From Desulfuromonadales bacterium (lineage in GTDB: Bacteria; Desulfobacterota; Desulfuromonadia; Desulfuromonadales; BM103), in assembly GCA_014860225.1 (NCBI GenBank), contig JACZKE010000060.1, positions 124,001-188,000 on the forward strand: 64,000 nt of DNA. The letters run 5' to 3'. Shown piece after piece: positions 26,343 through 35,249 of the stretch. The notes beneath the pieces were generated by a model that saw nothing but the letters and a program-made list of their open reading frames with translations, did not search any database and was not told the origin of the DNA. Made by a program: the position numbers and the translations under genes. Position 1 is the stretch's first letter. Every line of letters begins with the position of its first letter.

Positions 26343-27149
26343 ATGGACACTCCTCTTTACTCTGTACGCATGCGGGCGTCATCTCAGGGGCAACACCTTG
26401 CCGGCGCTGAACGCATTGTTTCAGGAGCCGCTGTCAGTGAAGTTACAGCGGCAATGGTGTCGCGTGCAATGAATTGTGCCACCGGGGCGGCCGAAGAGAT
26501 CCATTGCAGCGTAGAAAGAATTGCTTCTGCGGTTCGTTTCGAACCGCTTCCTGATGTCGCCACATATATCGTGAACAATTGGCAGGACGGCCGTCAACTC
26601 GCCGGCACTCTACTATTCAGAGCCGGTGTCGAAAAAGATGTTGCCGCCCAGGCGGTTCTCTTGCTTGCCAATGGTGCCGGGACCGGAGGTTCGGTCATGC
26701 GCGGTGCCGTAATCATGGATGCAGAAACCGGTGAGCGTCTCGAGAAAGACCCGTCTCGTGGGGTCAGGGTCTCGAGAATGGATCTGTCGTCAGAGTGTCG
26801 GGCAGAGTTGATGCGTGAACTGGCTTCTGCGGGCCTTGGCCATCATCGCGTACTGGAAGCACTGGTACTGGCGGGTAAAGTCCTCCGTGCTCCGGGGATA
26901 GTAGCAGAGCTCTGTTGGTCCGACGACCCGAATTACACCACCGGATATGTCGCTGCACCGTCAGGCGGCTACCAACGGATTTCTGCTTTGAAACCGGTCG
27001 GGGACTCGTACGGCGGACGGGTTTTCTTTGTCAAAAGATCACATGTTTCTCTGGAAGGATTTGTCAACTATATGGAACATCAGGCAGTTTTGTTCAATGC
27101 TTTAGGGGCCATATCACCACCTGGAAAATGGGTAGCCACTGATGGATAA
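26343..27149 (+). CDS. bioW: 6-carboxyhexanoate--CoA ligase (pimeloyl-CoA synthase)
   Basis: Activates free pimelate to pimeloyl-CoA for biotin synthesis. The 268 residues match Bacillus BioW in its key stretches: YSVRMRAS near the N-terminus, AGAERIV, RGAV, KGVRVSRMD-like RGVRVSRMD and AELCWSDDPNYTTGYVA. ATG 26343 is chosen because YSVRMRAS then begins at residue 6; ATG 26325 would place translation inside the -10 box. No Shine-Dalgarno sequence is visible. It overlaps bioF by 8 bp. It is unusual that the same operon also encodes BioH and BioC, which build pimelate on ACP. Confidence 0.93.
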   Translation: MDTPLYSVRMRASSQGQHLAGAERIVSGAAVSEVTAAMVSRAMNCATGAAEEIHCSVERIASAVRFEPLPDVATYIVNNWQDGRQLAGTLLFRAGVEKDVAAQAVLLLANGAGTGGSVMRGAVIMDAETGERLEKDPSRGVRVSRMDLSSECRAELMRELASAGLGHHRVLEALVLAGKVLRAPGIVAELCWSDDPNYTTGYVAAPSGGYQRISALKPVGDSYGGRVFFVKRSHVSLEGFVNYMEHQAVLFNALGAISPPGKWVATDG

Positions 27150-28317
27150 CTGGCGACACGAGCTTAATCAGCTTGAACGACGGGGGCTGTTGAGATCCTT
27201 GCGCATCGTTGAAGGTGGCCAGGGGCCGAAAGTCCTCGTCAACGGTCGTGAAGTTTTGCTGCTCTGCTCTAATAACTACCTCGGTATTGCCGGGCATCCA
27301 GCCCTGATTGAGAAGATGATTGCCGCGACCAGAGGGTCAGGAGCCGGTTCCGGCGCCAGTCGTCTGGTCTCCGGTACCATGCCGGCGCATGCTGCCCTTG
27401 AGGAGCGAATCGCCGCCTTCAAGAAAGTGCCGGCAGCGCTTCTCTTCAATTCAGGCTATGCTGCCAATACCGGAATCCTTCAAGGTTTGTTCGGCCCGGA
27501 AGACGTCATCTTTTCCGATGAACTCAATCATGCTTCGATTATTGACGGCTGCCGGCTGGCCCGAGCTCGCACGATTGTTTATCCCCACTGTGATACTGTC
27601 GCTCTTGCCGAAATCATGGCACGGGAGAAACCAAACCGTAAGGGCCGCTGGCTGATAGTCACTGATGGCGTTTTCAGCATGGATGGCGATCTGGCTCCAC
27701 TGCCGGAACTCTGTGATCTGAAAGAGGAACATGATGCTCTGCTGATGGTTGACGATGCCCACGGCACCGGAGTGCTGGGCAAAAATGGACGGGGCACAGG
27801 AGAACTTTTCAACTGCCTCGAACGCATCGATCTGCATATGGGAACGCTCGGTAAGGCACTTGGCTGTGCCGGGGCTTATCTTGCCGCAGAACGGGTGGTG
27901 ATTGATACGTTGATCAATCATAGCCGCTCCTTTATCTTTTCCACCAGCCTGCCGCCCGGCGTCCCTGCCGCTGCCATGGCTGCCTTTGATCTTGTAGACA
28001 GTGATGAGGGCAGGGTGCTGCGTGAGAATCTGGAACGAAATCGTGTCCAGCTGTCTGAATCGCTGATCGCTGGAGGGATGGATTTACTGGGCAGTACCAC
28101 ACAGATTATCCCGGTGTTGACAAAAGATCCGGAGCCGACCATGAAGATGACGGCTCGATTACTCGAGGAAGGTGTCTTCCTGCAAGGTATCCGCCCACCA
28201 ACTGTTGCCCCGGGACTTTGCCGTCTGCGTGCGACGGTCATGGCCAGTCATGACCCGATTGACCTTGCACGCGCTTGCGAAAAAATTCTTGCTGCCTACG
28301 GGGAATTCTCCGGGTGA
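27142..28317 (+). CDS. bioF: 8-amino-7-oxononanoate synthase
   Basis: PLP enzyme that joins the pimeloyl thioester with alanine to start the biotin ring carbons. The 391 residues have normal AONS features: LLCSNNYLGIAGHP, GSGASRLVSG, SDELNHASIIDG, the DDAHGTGVLG motif and the Schiff-base Lys in GTLGKALG (about residue 236). ATG 27142 overlaps the bioW stop. The enzyme could accept pimeloyl-CoA from BioW or pimeloyl-ACP from BioC/BioH; the sequence does not decide. KBL (2-amino-3-ketobutyrate CoA ligase) is related but excluded by context. Confidence 0.95.
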   Translation: MDNWRHELNQLERRGLLRSLRIVEGGQGPKVLVNGREVLLLCSNNYLGIAGHPALIEKMIAATRGSGAGSGASRLVSGTMPAHAALEERIAAFKKVPAALLFNSGYAANTGILQGLFGPEDVIFSDELNHASIIDGCRLARARTIVYPHCDTVALAEIMAREKPNRKGRWLIVTDGVFSMDGDLAPLPELCDLKEEHDALLMVDDAHGTGVLGKNGRGTGELFNCLERIDLHMGTLGKALGCAGAYLAAERVVIDTLINHSRSFIFSTSLPPGVPAAAMAAFDLVDSDEGRVLRENLERNRVQLSESLIAGGMDLLGSTTQIIPVLTKDPEPTMKMTARLLEEGVFLQGIRPPTVAPGLCRLRATVMASHDPIDLARACEKILAAYGEFSG

Positions 28318-29120
28318 AGAAAAACCAATTCAAACTGGCGGACGGCAGACAGCTGACCTGGTACGAAATCGGTCACGGTCACCCCCTCGTGCTTTTGCAT
28401 GGATGGTCTATGTCGGCTGCGGTATTCAGCGAAATTGCCAGGTTGCTTGCTACTAAGTTCCGTCTGCTGATTCCGGATCTCCCCGGCCACGGCAACTCTT
28501 CTCCTCCACAAAAGAATGCTCTGGCCGAGATTGCCGCTGACCTGGTTCACTGGATCGCAGCGACTGAGCATACGCCGGTCACACTGATCGGCTGGTCGCT
28601 GGGCGGCATGCTTTCCCTGGAGATAGCCAACCAGAACAAGCTGCCGGTCGATCGACTGGTCCTGATCGGCACCACGCCCCGGTTTACTTCAAGTGACGAC
28701 TGGCTGCCCGGTTTGCCAGTCATTCAGGTGCGCTCCCTTGCCAGAAACCTGAAACGACGTTTCGAGGCAGCGCTTGGCGATTTTTTCTCCCTGGCTTTTG
28801 CCGGTGAAGAGATCTCCAAAGAAAGATTGCGTGCGATCCGGAATTTTGCGCTGCGACAGAGCTCCCTGCCTGACCGTGCTGTTGCCTTGGCCTTGCTTAA
28901 TATGCTGGCAGTCCAGGATCAACGTGAAATCCTTTCTGATATACATCAACCGGTGTTGGTTATGCACGGCGAGTTAGATCGGATTACGCCAGTCACTGCC
29001 GGACGCTATCTGGCTGAGTCGCTGCCGCAGGGGCGTTTTGTCGAGTTTGCCGGAGTTGGCCATAGCGTTTTTCTGAGCAAACCACAAGAAGCTGCAACAA
29101 ATATCCGGGAGTTCTGCTGA
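28314..29120 (+). CDS. bioH: pimeloyl-ACP methyl ester esterase
   Basis: Alpha/beta hydrolase of 268 residues that removes the methyl group from pimeloyl-ACP methyl ester. The start is GTG 28314, overlapping the bioF stop. The catalytic triad is visible: Ser95 in GWSLGG (the same motif as E. coli BioH), Asp in HGELDRITP and His in GVGHSVF. The oxyanion motif LLHGWSM is typical. Its position between bioF and bioC, coupled by overlaps, separates it from general esterases. The upstream in-frame ATG at 28275 would lie inside bioF and is not preferred. Confidence 0.9.
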   Translation: MKKNQFKLADGRQLTWYEIGHGHPLVLLHGWSMSAAVFSEIARLLATKFRLLIPDLPGHGNSSPPQKNALAEIAADLVHWIAATEHTPVTLIGWSLGGMLSLEIANQNKLPVDRLVLIGTTPRFTSSDDWLPGLPVIQVRSLARNLKRRFEAALGDFFSLAFAGEEISKERLRAIRNFALRQSSLPDRAVALALLNMLAVQDQREILSDIHQPVLVMHGELDRITPVTAGRYLAESLPQGRFVEFAGVGHSVFLSKPQEAATNIREFC

Positions 29121-29947
29121 TGGTTCAGACCAAATCAATTGACCGTGTGTACATGCGCGGTAATTTCTCAAGTCATGCCGGTGATTATGACAATCATGCG
29201 CTGGTGCAGAAGCGTGTTGTCGTATTGCTCCACGACAAAATCACCGCCTTTGCGAAATCTGGACTGATGCTGGATGTGGGCACCGGGACAGGCGCACTTG
29301 CCGCTGCGATACTCTGCTCCGATCCATCACAACAACTTGTTGTGATGGATATAGCTCATGGCATGACTCGGGAAGCAGCCAAAAGATTGCCTGCAGTGAC
29401 TGTCTGTGATGGTGACGCGAGGTATCTCCCGTTCGCTGATGATTCCTTTGCCAATGTTGTTTCCAGCTCTGTCTACCAGTGGGTCGATTGCCTGCCAACA
29501 GCCTTTGCCGAGGTCGCCAGGGTTCTAAAACCTGGTGGGCGATTAATCCTGGCGCTCTTTGGTGATAAAACCCTCTATGAATTGAGGACTTGCCACTGTC
29601 AGGCGATTGCCGAGGGTCATGGGGGGCGGCTTTCACATGTTCAGAGTTTTCCGGCGATCAACGACGTTTCTACGGCAATCGATCTGGCTGGTTTGTCCTG
29701 CTATGATCTGTTCAGCACGATGGAAGTTGAATATCATGCTGATGTGCCCGACCTTTTGCGGCAGCTCAAACAAATCGGTGCCAGCAATGCTTCGTTGGAT
29801 CGGCCGCGCGGGTTAGCGCCTCGCCGGGTCATGCAATCAATGATGAGAGCATACGAGGAAAGCTTTCGGTGTGACGCCGGGGTTCCGGCCAGCTATGAGG
29901 TGATTATCGCGGTTGCTGAGAAACCGCTAGTACCCTGTATCCTATAG
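29120..29947 (+). CDS. bioC: malonyl-ACP O-methyltransferase
   Basis: SAM-dependent methyltransferase of 275 residues that caps malonyl-ACP so fatty acid synthesis can extend it to pimeloyl-ACP methyl ester. The typical BioC N-terminus (SIDRVYMRGNFSSHAGDYDNHA type, read in parts) is followed by motif I MLDVGTGTGAL, an acidic post-I VMDIAH, SSSVYQWVD and VLKPGGRLILALFG. It overlaps bioH (TGATG). The final codons (PLVPCIL) and the TAG stop lie inside the left arm of a 161-bp palindromic element, so the natural C-terminus may have been replaced by an insertion. Confidence 0.92.
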   Translation: MVQTKSIDRVYMRGNFSSHAGDYDNHALVQKRVVVLLHDKITAFAKSGLMLDVGTGTGALAAAILCSDPSQQLVVMDIAHGMTREAAKRLPAVTVCDGDARYLPFADDSFANVVSSSVYQWVDCLPTAFAEVARVLKPGGRLILALFGDKTLYELRTCHCQAIAEGHGGRLSHVQSFPAINDVSTAIDLAGLSCYDLFSTMEVEYHADVPDLLRQLKQIGASNASLDRPRGLAPRRVMQSMMRAYEESFRCDAGVPASYEVIIAVAEKPLVPCIL

Positions 29948-30090
29948 GATATCGCAAGATTGCGCAGGGATTTGGCGTGTCAGCAAGGCGCGCCTTCAGT
30001 TGCCCAGCCGTAGCTACTCAGCTGAAGGCGCAACGCAGTTGACGCGGCAAAGAACCAGCAAGATGCGATAGTTTATGGGTTACAGGGTAC
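29930..30090. repeat. 161-bp palindromic element at the end of bioC
   Basis: The arms at 29930-29956 and 30064-30090 match in 22 of 27 positions as inverted repeats, beginning GTACCCTGTA. Inside, GCGCCTTCAG and CTGAAGGCGC form a second inverted pair, and further paired segments give a nearly continuous long hairpin. It carries no open frame of its own and supplies the last codons and stop of bioC. It resembles REP/MITE-type intergenic elements but shares no ends with the TTTTCGTCCGG family. Confidence 0.7.
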
Positions 30091-30113
30091 TCGTCTGCCA
30101 GTGAGAAACGTAA

Positions 30114-30150
30114 AAACGGGGGCAGCTGAATTTCAGCGTTGCCCCCGTTT
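30114..30150. terminator. bidirectional terminator between bioC and arsR
   Basis: AAACGGGGGCA (30114-30124) pairs with TGCCCCCGTTT (30140-30150); the apex GCTGA/TCAGC continues the stem. A/T tails on both sides suit termination of the convergent bioC and ArsR-family genes. Confidence 0.8.
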
Positions 30151-30191
30151 GATTACGCATTGTTTGCCCGTTCTGTTGTCGCTATTGAGTT

Positions 30192-30494
30192 CTATGCGCA
30201 GGAAATCCCTTCCATCAACGATTCGACAATCTTGCGGGCTTCTACCGAAGTTACCCGGTAAAAGACTTCAACTCCATCACGTTTACCTTCAATGATCCCT
30301 TTGTTTTTGAGCAAGGCAAGGTGTTGAGAGACCGTCGCCTGCGGCAACTCCAGACATTCCCAGATTTTTTTGACATTGCAGGACTGAGACATCAGGCCGG
30401 CCACGATCTTCAGCCGAACCGAGTGGCCGAGTACTTTCAGAATTTCTGCTTCACGGTCAAAATTGATGGATTTGTCGAATTCAACGTCTGACAT
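30192..30494 (-). CDS. ArsR/SmtB family winged-helix transcriptional regulator
   Basis: Small DNA-binding repressor, 100 residues from ATG 30494. The fold is clear: ILKVLGHSVRLKIVAGL, then the HTH LPQATVSQHLALLKNKGIIEGKRDG and a beta-wing ending VFYRV. Cys residues lie at SQSC and WEC ahead of the recognition helix, and one at the C-terminus (ISCA), but the classical ELCVCDL arsenic motif is absent, so metal sensing is only possible. The A/T-rich divergent gap contains ATATGGATAT, a possible operator core. It faces the CaCA exchanger gene. Confidence 0.9.
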   Translation of the reverse strand: MSDVEFDKSINFDREAEILKVLGHSVRLKIVAGLMSQSCNVKKIWECLELPQATVSQHLALLKNKGIIEGKRDGVEVFYRVTSVEARKIVESLMEGISCA

Positions 30495-30693
30495 GAGTGA
30501 TCCTTTTAAGAAAATTGAATATATGGATATTATCCTTCTGGCAGATAAAAAGTCAAGATATTCGTATTTCATGTATCGTGCTCTCGACACCGGCTGGTGC
30601 AGAGATTAAACTGATGTGGCGCTTGTTTTGTTTTATCTGTCGACACACGATAATTCTGTATCCAAAAAATATCAGATTAACAAGGATGTCAGG

Positions 30694-31647
30694 ATGTTGC
30701 TCGGTGTCCTACTTGTACTTGCGGGCTTGATGTTGCTTTACTACGGCGCTGAATACCTGGTCACAGGCAGCTCTCGCCTGGCCCTGTCTCTGGGAGTTAG
30801 GCCTTTGGTGATCGGGCTTACCGTGGTTGCTTTTGCAACCAGCATGCCCGAGCTCATGGTCTCTCTGCTTGCTGCAATCCGGGGTGCATCATCAATGGCC
30901 GCCGGCAATATTATCGGCTCCAATATCGCAAATATCGGCTTGATTCTCGGTGCCACCGCCCTGATCACCCCGATCGTAGTCGCGCGTTCCACTCTGATTC
31001 GCGAAATGCCGATTATGGTTGTTGCTTCTCTTGTTGTGTATCTCATGGCTTTGGATGGCGAGATTGTCTTTAAGGAGGGAGTGGGACTTTTCTTGTGTCT
31101 TCTGGTGTTTCTTGCCTACTGTTTAATGACAGCACGTAATCCTTCGCTTCCTGTTGACGGTGAGCTTGATAAGGCTATCGCCGGGATGTCAGCAACCCGC
31201 AAGCCTAGTCTCGTACTGGTCCTGCTCGGTATGGCCGGACTGGGGCTTGGCGCCGAACTTATGGTACGTGGTGCGGTCATGGTCGCCATCCTGCTCGGGG
31301 TGTCCGAATTGATTGTCGGCCTCTCAGTCGTCGCGGTAGGCACCAGCCTGCCAGAGCTGGCGGCCTCGTTGATGAGTGCCTGGAAAGGGGAGATGGATAT
31401 CAGTGTCGGCAATGTGGTCGGCAGCAATATCTTCAATCTACTCTTCGTCCTTGGCGTCTGCCCGATGATTCGACCGATCACGATTGAACCGGGGGCCTTG
31501 ACCCTGTATTTCCCGGTGATGCTGGCTTTTTGCATCCTTTTGATCGGTCTTTTGACCATGATGTCGCCCCGACTTCAACTGGACCGTAAACGTGGCGTAT
31601 TGCTGTTGGGTGCCTATCTCCTTTTTGTAGTGAGTCTTTTTCAATGA
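30694..31647 (+). CDS. calcium/sodium antiporter (CaCA family, YrbG-like)
   Basis: Inner-membrane cation exchanger of 317 residues with about ten hydrophobic segments. Both alpha repeats are intact: ATSMPELMVSLLAA with GNIIGSNIANI in the first half and GTSLPELAASLMSA with GNVVGSNIFNL in the second. ATG 30694 follows AAGGATGTCAGG; an upstream in-frame extension from 30616 is unconserved and lacks a ribosome site. It overlaps the DUF3108 gene (ATGA), and the three following genes form an operon with divergent arsR. Confidence 0.92.
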   Translation: MLLGVLLVLAGLMLLYYGAEYLVTGSSRLALSLGVRPLVIGLTVVAFATSMPELMVSLLAAIRGASSMAAGNIIGSNIANIGLILGATALITPIVVARSTLIREMPIMVVASLVVYLMALDGEIVFKEGVGLFLCLLVFLAYCLMTARNPSLPVDGELDKAIAGMSATRKPSLVLVLLGMAGLGLGAELMVRGAVMVAILLGVSELIVGLSVVAVGTSLPELAASLMSAWKGEMDISVGNVVGSNIFNLLFVLGVCPMIRPITIEPGALTLYFPVMLAFCILLIGLLTMMSPRLQLDRKRGVLLLGAYLLFVVSLFQ

Positions 31648-32459
31648 TAACCAGAGTCCTACTAGCAATGGTTTTAGCCGCGATGTTGTTTTTGCCTATT
31701 CCCGGACATGGGAGAGCGCAAGAAACGGGCATCTCAAAGCCAATTCAGCAACTGCTCGGTGAACATCATCTGTATTCCATTGATTTCCTCTTTTTTAAAA
31801 AATTGGCCGAGGGCGAATTGCGGTTCACTGAGACTGACCAACCGAATGTTTATCAGGCAGAGTTGACAGGGCGTACCCTGGGAGTCGCCTCATGGCTGGC
31901 CGGCAACCGCACTCAGACTTACAAGTCGTTGATGGAGTTGTCACCGGACGGATCATTTCGCAGCATCGAACACGTTGCCAAAATCGTCAAGTACAGGTGG
32001 GGTAAGTGGCAGAGCAGAGATCGACGTCACCGCTATGATTACGATCAGGGCAAAATTTTCGAGGAGAAGACAAAGGAAGGTGTGCTTCGATCAGAGAAAG
32101 AGCACGATATCCCCGAAGGACTACAACCCGTCGACATGTTGACGGCATTTTATAACCTGCGGGCCGGAGTCTACGGAAAGTTAGTGCGTGGCGCGAGGTT
32201 CCTGATCCCTACGTATTCCAGCAAGGGGTTTGTCGATATAGAAGTCAATGTTCTGACGAGTGAACAGCAAGCCAGGCGGTCCTATTTTCCAGCTCATGGT
32301 CTGCTGTTTCTGGCTAAAATCGATCCGGAAATCTTTGAAACAGGTAGCGGCAATCTGTACTTCTGGTTCAATGATGACGGTGTTCCGGAACGTGGCATCG
32401 TGGAAGATGTCATCGGTCTGGGAGATGTACGGGGATATCTAGCGAAGGAGGGGGAATGA
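31644..32459 (+). CDS. DUF3108 domain periplasmic protein
   Basis: Exported protein of 271 residues: signal peptide (about 1-25, VLLAMVLAAMLFLPIPGHGRAQ) followed by a beta-rich DUF3108-type domain with repeated strands (AELTGRTLGVASWLAG, SIEHVAKIVKYRWG, FLIPTYSSKGFVDIEV). The family has no established function. It is translationally coupled on both sides, to the exchanger (ATGA) and to the pyrophosphatase. Confidence 0.82.
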   Translation: MITRVLLAMVLAAMLFLPIPGHGRAQETGISKPIQQLLGEHHLYSIDFLFFKKLAEGELRFTETDQPNVYQAELTGRTLGVASWLAGNRTQTYKSLMELSPDGSFRSIEHVAKIVKYRWGKWQSRDRRHRYDYDQGKIFEEKTKEGVLRSEKEHDIPEGLQPVDMLTAFYNLRAGVYGKLVRGARFLIPTYSSKGFVDIEVNVLTSEQQARRSYFPAHGLLFLAKIDPEIFETGSGNLYFWFNDDGVPERGIVEDVIGLGDVRGYLAKEGE

Positions 32460-34111
32460 GTCAGCCGGAAAGAATTTTGGTTATCGGACATCGCAATCCC
32501 GATACAGACTCTGTCTGTAGTGCCATAGCCTATGCCGAACTATGTCGACTGCAAGGTAGGGACAATGTTTTCCCTGGACGAACTGGGCATCTCAATCGCC
32601 AGACCGAGTTTGTCCTCGACACATTGGGTCAGAAACCACCAGCCCTCCTGACAGACGTTTATCCCCGTCTGCGAGACACGGTCGATGACCATCCGGCAGT
32701 CATTGATTGTGACGCACCACTCATGCAGGCTCTGGAACTGATGCGTCAGCGTGATATTCGCATGCTGCCGGTCATCGACGCTGATAGAAAGCCGCTCGGA
32801 GCACTCGTTCTCAAGCGGCTTACGGAGCATGTCTTTCTGCCACGCGAAGGCCGGCCAATCCGCCAGGTGCTCTCGTCGCCGAGTTCAATACAGTCCTGCC
32901 TCCAGGCTCGCGCTGTCAATCTCGTTGACGAAACACTGACTGAGGAACTCGACCTGTTTGTCGGAGCGATGTCTGTTGAAAGTTTTCGCAAGCATCTTTC
33001 CGGCACCAACCCGCGACGCATCGTGGTATTTACCGGTGATCGTCGGGATATCCAGCAGAGTGCTATTGAGCTGGGGGTTCGCCTGTTGGTGGTCACCGGC
33101 GGGTTGACTCTTGAGGATGATCTTGTGGCTCTGGCAAGTGAACAGGAGGTCACTATTCTGTGCACTCCTTTTGATACGGCAACCAGTGCCCTGCTGGCCA
33201 GGATGTCGACGCCGGTACGTTACCTGGCTGATGCAGATATACCCCGGGCGTATCTGGATGATCGTCTTGATGAAATACGAAAAGTGCTGATGCGCAGTAC
33301 CGCTCCCGGGGTCATGGTCATTGACGATGAGGGCAGAGTCTGCGGCGTCGCGACAAAGTCCAATCTGCTGCGACCATCATCACTTAAACTGATTCTGGTC
33401 GATCATAACGAATTGTCGCAGGCAGTCCCCGGTGCTGACCAGGTGGATATCCTCGAAGTGATTGACCATCATCGTCTGGGTAATTTTCATACCGACGCGC
33501 CGATTCGCTTTATCAACCAGCCGCTCGGGAGCACCTGTTCCGTGGTTGCCACGCTTTACCGTCAGGCCGGGATTGAGCCTGAATTCCTGGTCGCCTCACT
33601 TCTCCTGGCCGGTCTGCTTTCCGATACAGTTTTGTTGAAGTCGCCGACAACAACAGAAGTGGATCGTGAACTGGTCGGCTGGCTTGAGAAATGTTCCGGC
33701 CTGGAACCGTTTGTTTTTGGGCGCCAGATGTTTGAGGCCGGCAGCGCTCTTGCTGCCTATCCCGACATTGAAGCACTGCTGACCGCAGACTTTAAGGAGT
33801 ATGAAGTAGAAGCGCGTCGTTTTGGCGTCGGACAGGTTGAGGTGATCACTTTCCAGGAATTTGACGAGCGGCGAGAAGAAATTCTTCTGGGCCTAGAAGG
33901 CCTGGTCCGTAAACGCAATCTGGGGCTGGCTGGATTGCTGGTGACTGACATCGTCCAGCAGAACAGCCAGTTTGTGGTGCGTGGCGACAAGGATTTGATT
34001 GCCGCGATTGGCTATCCTCAGCTTGAGTCAGGATGTTTTGAACTGAAAGGGGTTCTGTCGCGCAAGAAGCAATTGATGCCTCACCTCCTGAGGGCATTCA
34101 AAGGGAACTGA
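32456..34111 (+). CDS. ppaC: manganese-dependent inorganic pyrophosphatase with CBS and DRTGG domains
   Basis: Family II pyrophosphatase, 551 residues. The DHH part has GHRNPDTDSVCSAIAYAE, a nucleotide-binding insert with two CBS motifs (about 60-125 and 255-305) flanking a DRTGG-type domain (about 130-245), then DHHRLGNF and the DHHA2 domain (about 420-545) with RKK near the C-terminus. This is the adenine-nucleotide-regulated CBS-PPase type found in clostridia and deltaproteobacteria. AAGGAGGGGG precedes ATG 32456. It ends the exchanger operon. Confidence 0.93.
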   Translation: MSQPERILVIGHRNPDTDSVCSAIAYAELCRLQGRDNVFPGRTGHLNRQTEFVLDTLGQKPPALLTDVYPRLRDTVDDHPAVIDCDAPLMQALELMRQRDIRMLPVIDADRKPLGALVLKRLTEHVFLPREGRPIRQVLSSPSSIQSCLQARAVNLVDETLTEELDLFVGAMSVESFRKHLSGTNPRRIVVFTGDRRDIQQSAIELGVRLLVVTGGLTLEDDLVALASEQEVTILCTPFDTATSALLARMSTPVRYLADADIPRAYLDDRLDEIRKVLMRSTAPGVMVIDDEGRVCGVATKSNLLRPSSLKLILVDHNELSQAVPGADQVDILEVIDHHRLGNFHTDAPIRFINQPLGSTCSVVATLYRQAGIEPEFLVASLLLAGLLSDTVLLKSPTTTEVDRELVGWLEKCSGLEPFVFGRQMFEAGSALAAYPDIEALLTADFKEYEVEARRFGVGQVEVITFQEFDERREEILLGLEGLVRKRNLGLAGLLVTDIVQQNSQFVVRGDKDLIAAIGYPQLESGCFELKGVLSRKKQLMPHLLRAFKGN

Positions 34112-34465
34112 TTCGTTTTTAATCGAATACATCGCTTGGTCCAGTCGGAGCGGCTTATTCAGCTATTCAAAAAATGGTTTCGGCAAGGGGGGGGATGACC
34201 GGGCGAAGAACATGTCTCTGCCAGTGGGCCACCCTGTGGATATTAAGTGATGCCAAAGAAGCTGTCAGAGATGTAAAGCACTGGCACTGATTGTATCGGG
34301 GAAGATAAAAAAGACCCCGCGTAAGGAGGGGGGGGATACGCGGGGTCCATAGAGCTCTTCGGCTTGCAGGCAATCGAAGAGTTTCGAGGAATATATCAAA
34401 GCAGACTCTGTTTGACAACTAAAATTGAGAAAATTGTGAGAAAAAAGTGCGAAGATGGAAAATTC
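34112..34465. other. intergenic region between ppaC and the HAD gene
   Basis: This 354-base gap between convergent genes holds a terminator (34313-34347), a second hairpin CTCTTCG/CGAAGAG (34354-34382) and G-rich tracts (AAGGGGGGGG near 34180, GGGGGGGA near 34329). No gene is evident. Confidence 0.55.
34313..34347 (-). terminator. terminator downstream of the HAD phosphatase gene
   Basis: TACGCGGGGTC and GACCCCGCGTA (34337-34347 and 34313-34323) form an 11-bp stem; on the minus strand a run of six T follows, so it ends transcription of the HAD gene about 120 bp after its stop. Confidence 0.8.
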
Positions 34466-35125
34466 TTACAAAAGCAATTTTGGGATTTCTTCGATACTTA
34501 AAAGTATCCTGTCAGCACCTTGAAAATCCTCTTGAGTTGTGTGATCCCCCGGGATGACCCAACAGGTTAACCCGGCAGCTTTGGCAGCGGCCAGGCCGCG
34601 GGGTGAGTCTTCGATTACCAGGACATGTTGCGCTCGTTGTCCGCTTTTCAGCAGTGCCAGCAGATAGGACTCAGCAGCGGGCTTGCTCATGGCGTAATCT
34701 TCTCTGGTCAGACAAAAATTAAAAAATCGGAGCAGATCGCTGCGTTTGTGAATAATGTCAAAGTGGCTTTTTAGCGAGCTTGTTACAATAGCCATGTTGA
34801 TTCTGCCATGCAGAGCACTCAGGACTTCCCTGACGCCTGCAAGTGGTAACTCATGCTGCTCAAGCAAATCCGTGTAGCGTGCATTGCGCCATGATCTCAG
34901 TTCGCCAATCGTGCGCTCTGATAGCCCGTGAACCGACGCCAAGTCAAATACACTACGGCCCTCTTTCAGCGAGATGTCGGCAAACTGCAAGTCGCTCAAA
35001 GGGATGCCCACTTTGGCTAAAGCTTCACGGTTGGCTTGCAGGTAATGGCGTTCGGTATCGACAAGAACGCCATCATTGTCCCAGAAGATGTATTGAATTT
35101 TTGTTTTCGATATTTTGCAGGACAA
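34466..35125 (-). CDS. HAD family hydrolase, beta-phosphoglucomutase/phosphatase-like
   Basis: Haloacid dehalogenase superfamily phosphatase of 219 residues. Motif I is FWDNDGVLVDTE (nucleophile Asp followed by the second Asp), motif II IVTSS, motif III Lys in MSKPAAESYL and motif IV VIEDSPRGLAAAKAAG, i.e. the subfamily I (PGMB/phosphoglycolate phosphatase) pattern with a helical cap. The only start codon is TTG 35125, without a clear ribosome site, so the N-terminus is uncertain by several residues. The substrate cannot be inferred. Confidence 0.88.
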   Translation of the reverse strand: MSCKISKTKIQYIFWDNDGVLVDTERHYLQANREALAKVGIPLSDLQFADISLKEGRSVFDLASVHGLSERTIGELRSWRNARYTDLLEQHELPLAGVREVLSALHGRINMAIVTSSLKSHFDIIHKRSDLLRFFNFCLTREDYAMSKPAAESYLLALLKSGQRAQHVLVIEDSPRGLAAAKAAGLTCWVIPGDHTTQEDFQGADRILLSIEEIPKLLL

Positions 35126-35197
35126 GTTGGCGGCACTCGTTAAGGGTTTGAGGTGGCGTGGTCTGACGATTGAGTCTTATGGAGAGTTGTTCATGAC

Positions 35198-35229
35198 AAA
35201 AAGGGCGCTGGAAATCCAGCACCCTTTTT
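35198..35229. terminator. bidirectional terminator after cytochrome c7
   Basis: AAAAAGGG-C-GCTGG (35198-35211) pairs with CCAGC-A-CCCTTTTT (35216-35229), one mismatch, four-base loop. T runs occur in both directions. It lies downstream of the minus-strand cytochrome gene. Confidence 0.85.
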
Positions 35230-35249
35230 GAATGTAACGCAGGTGAATA

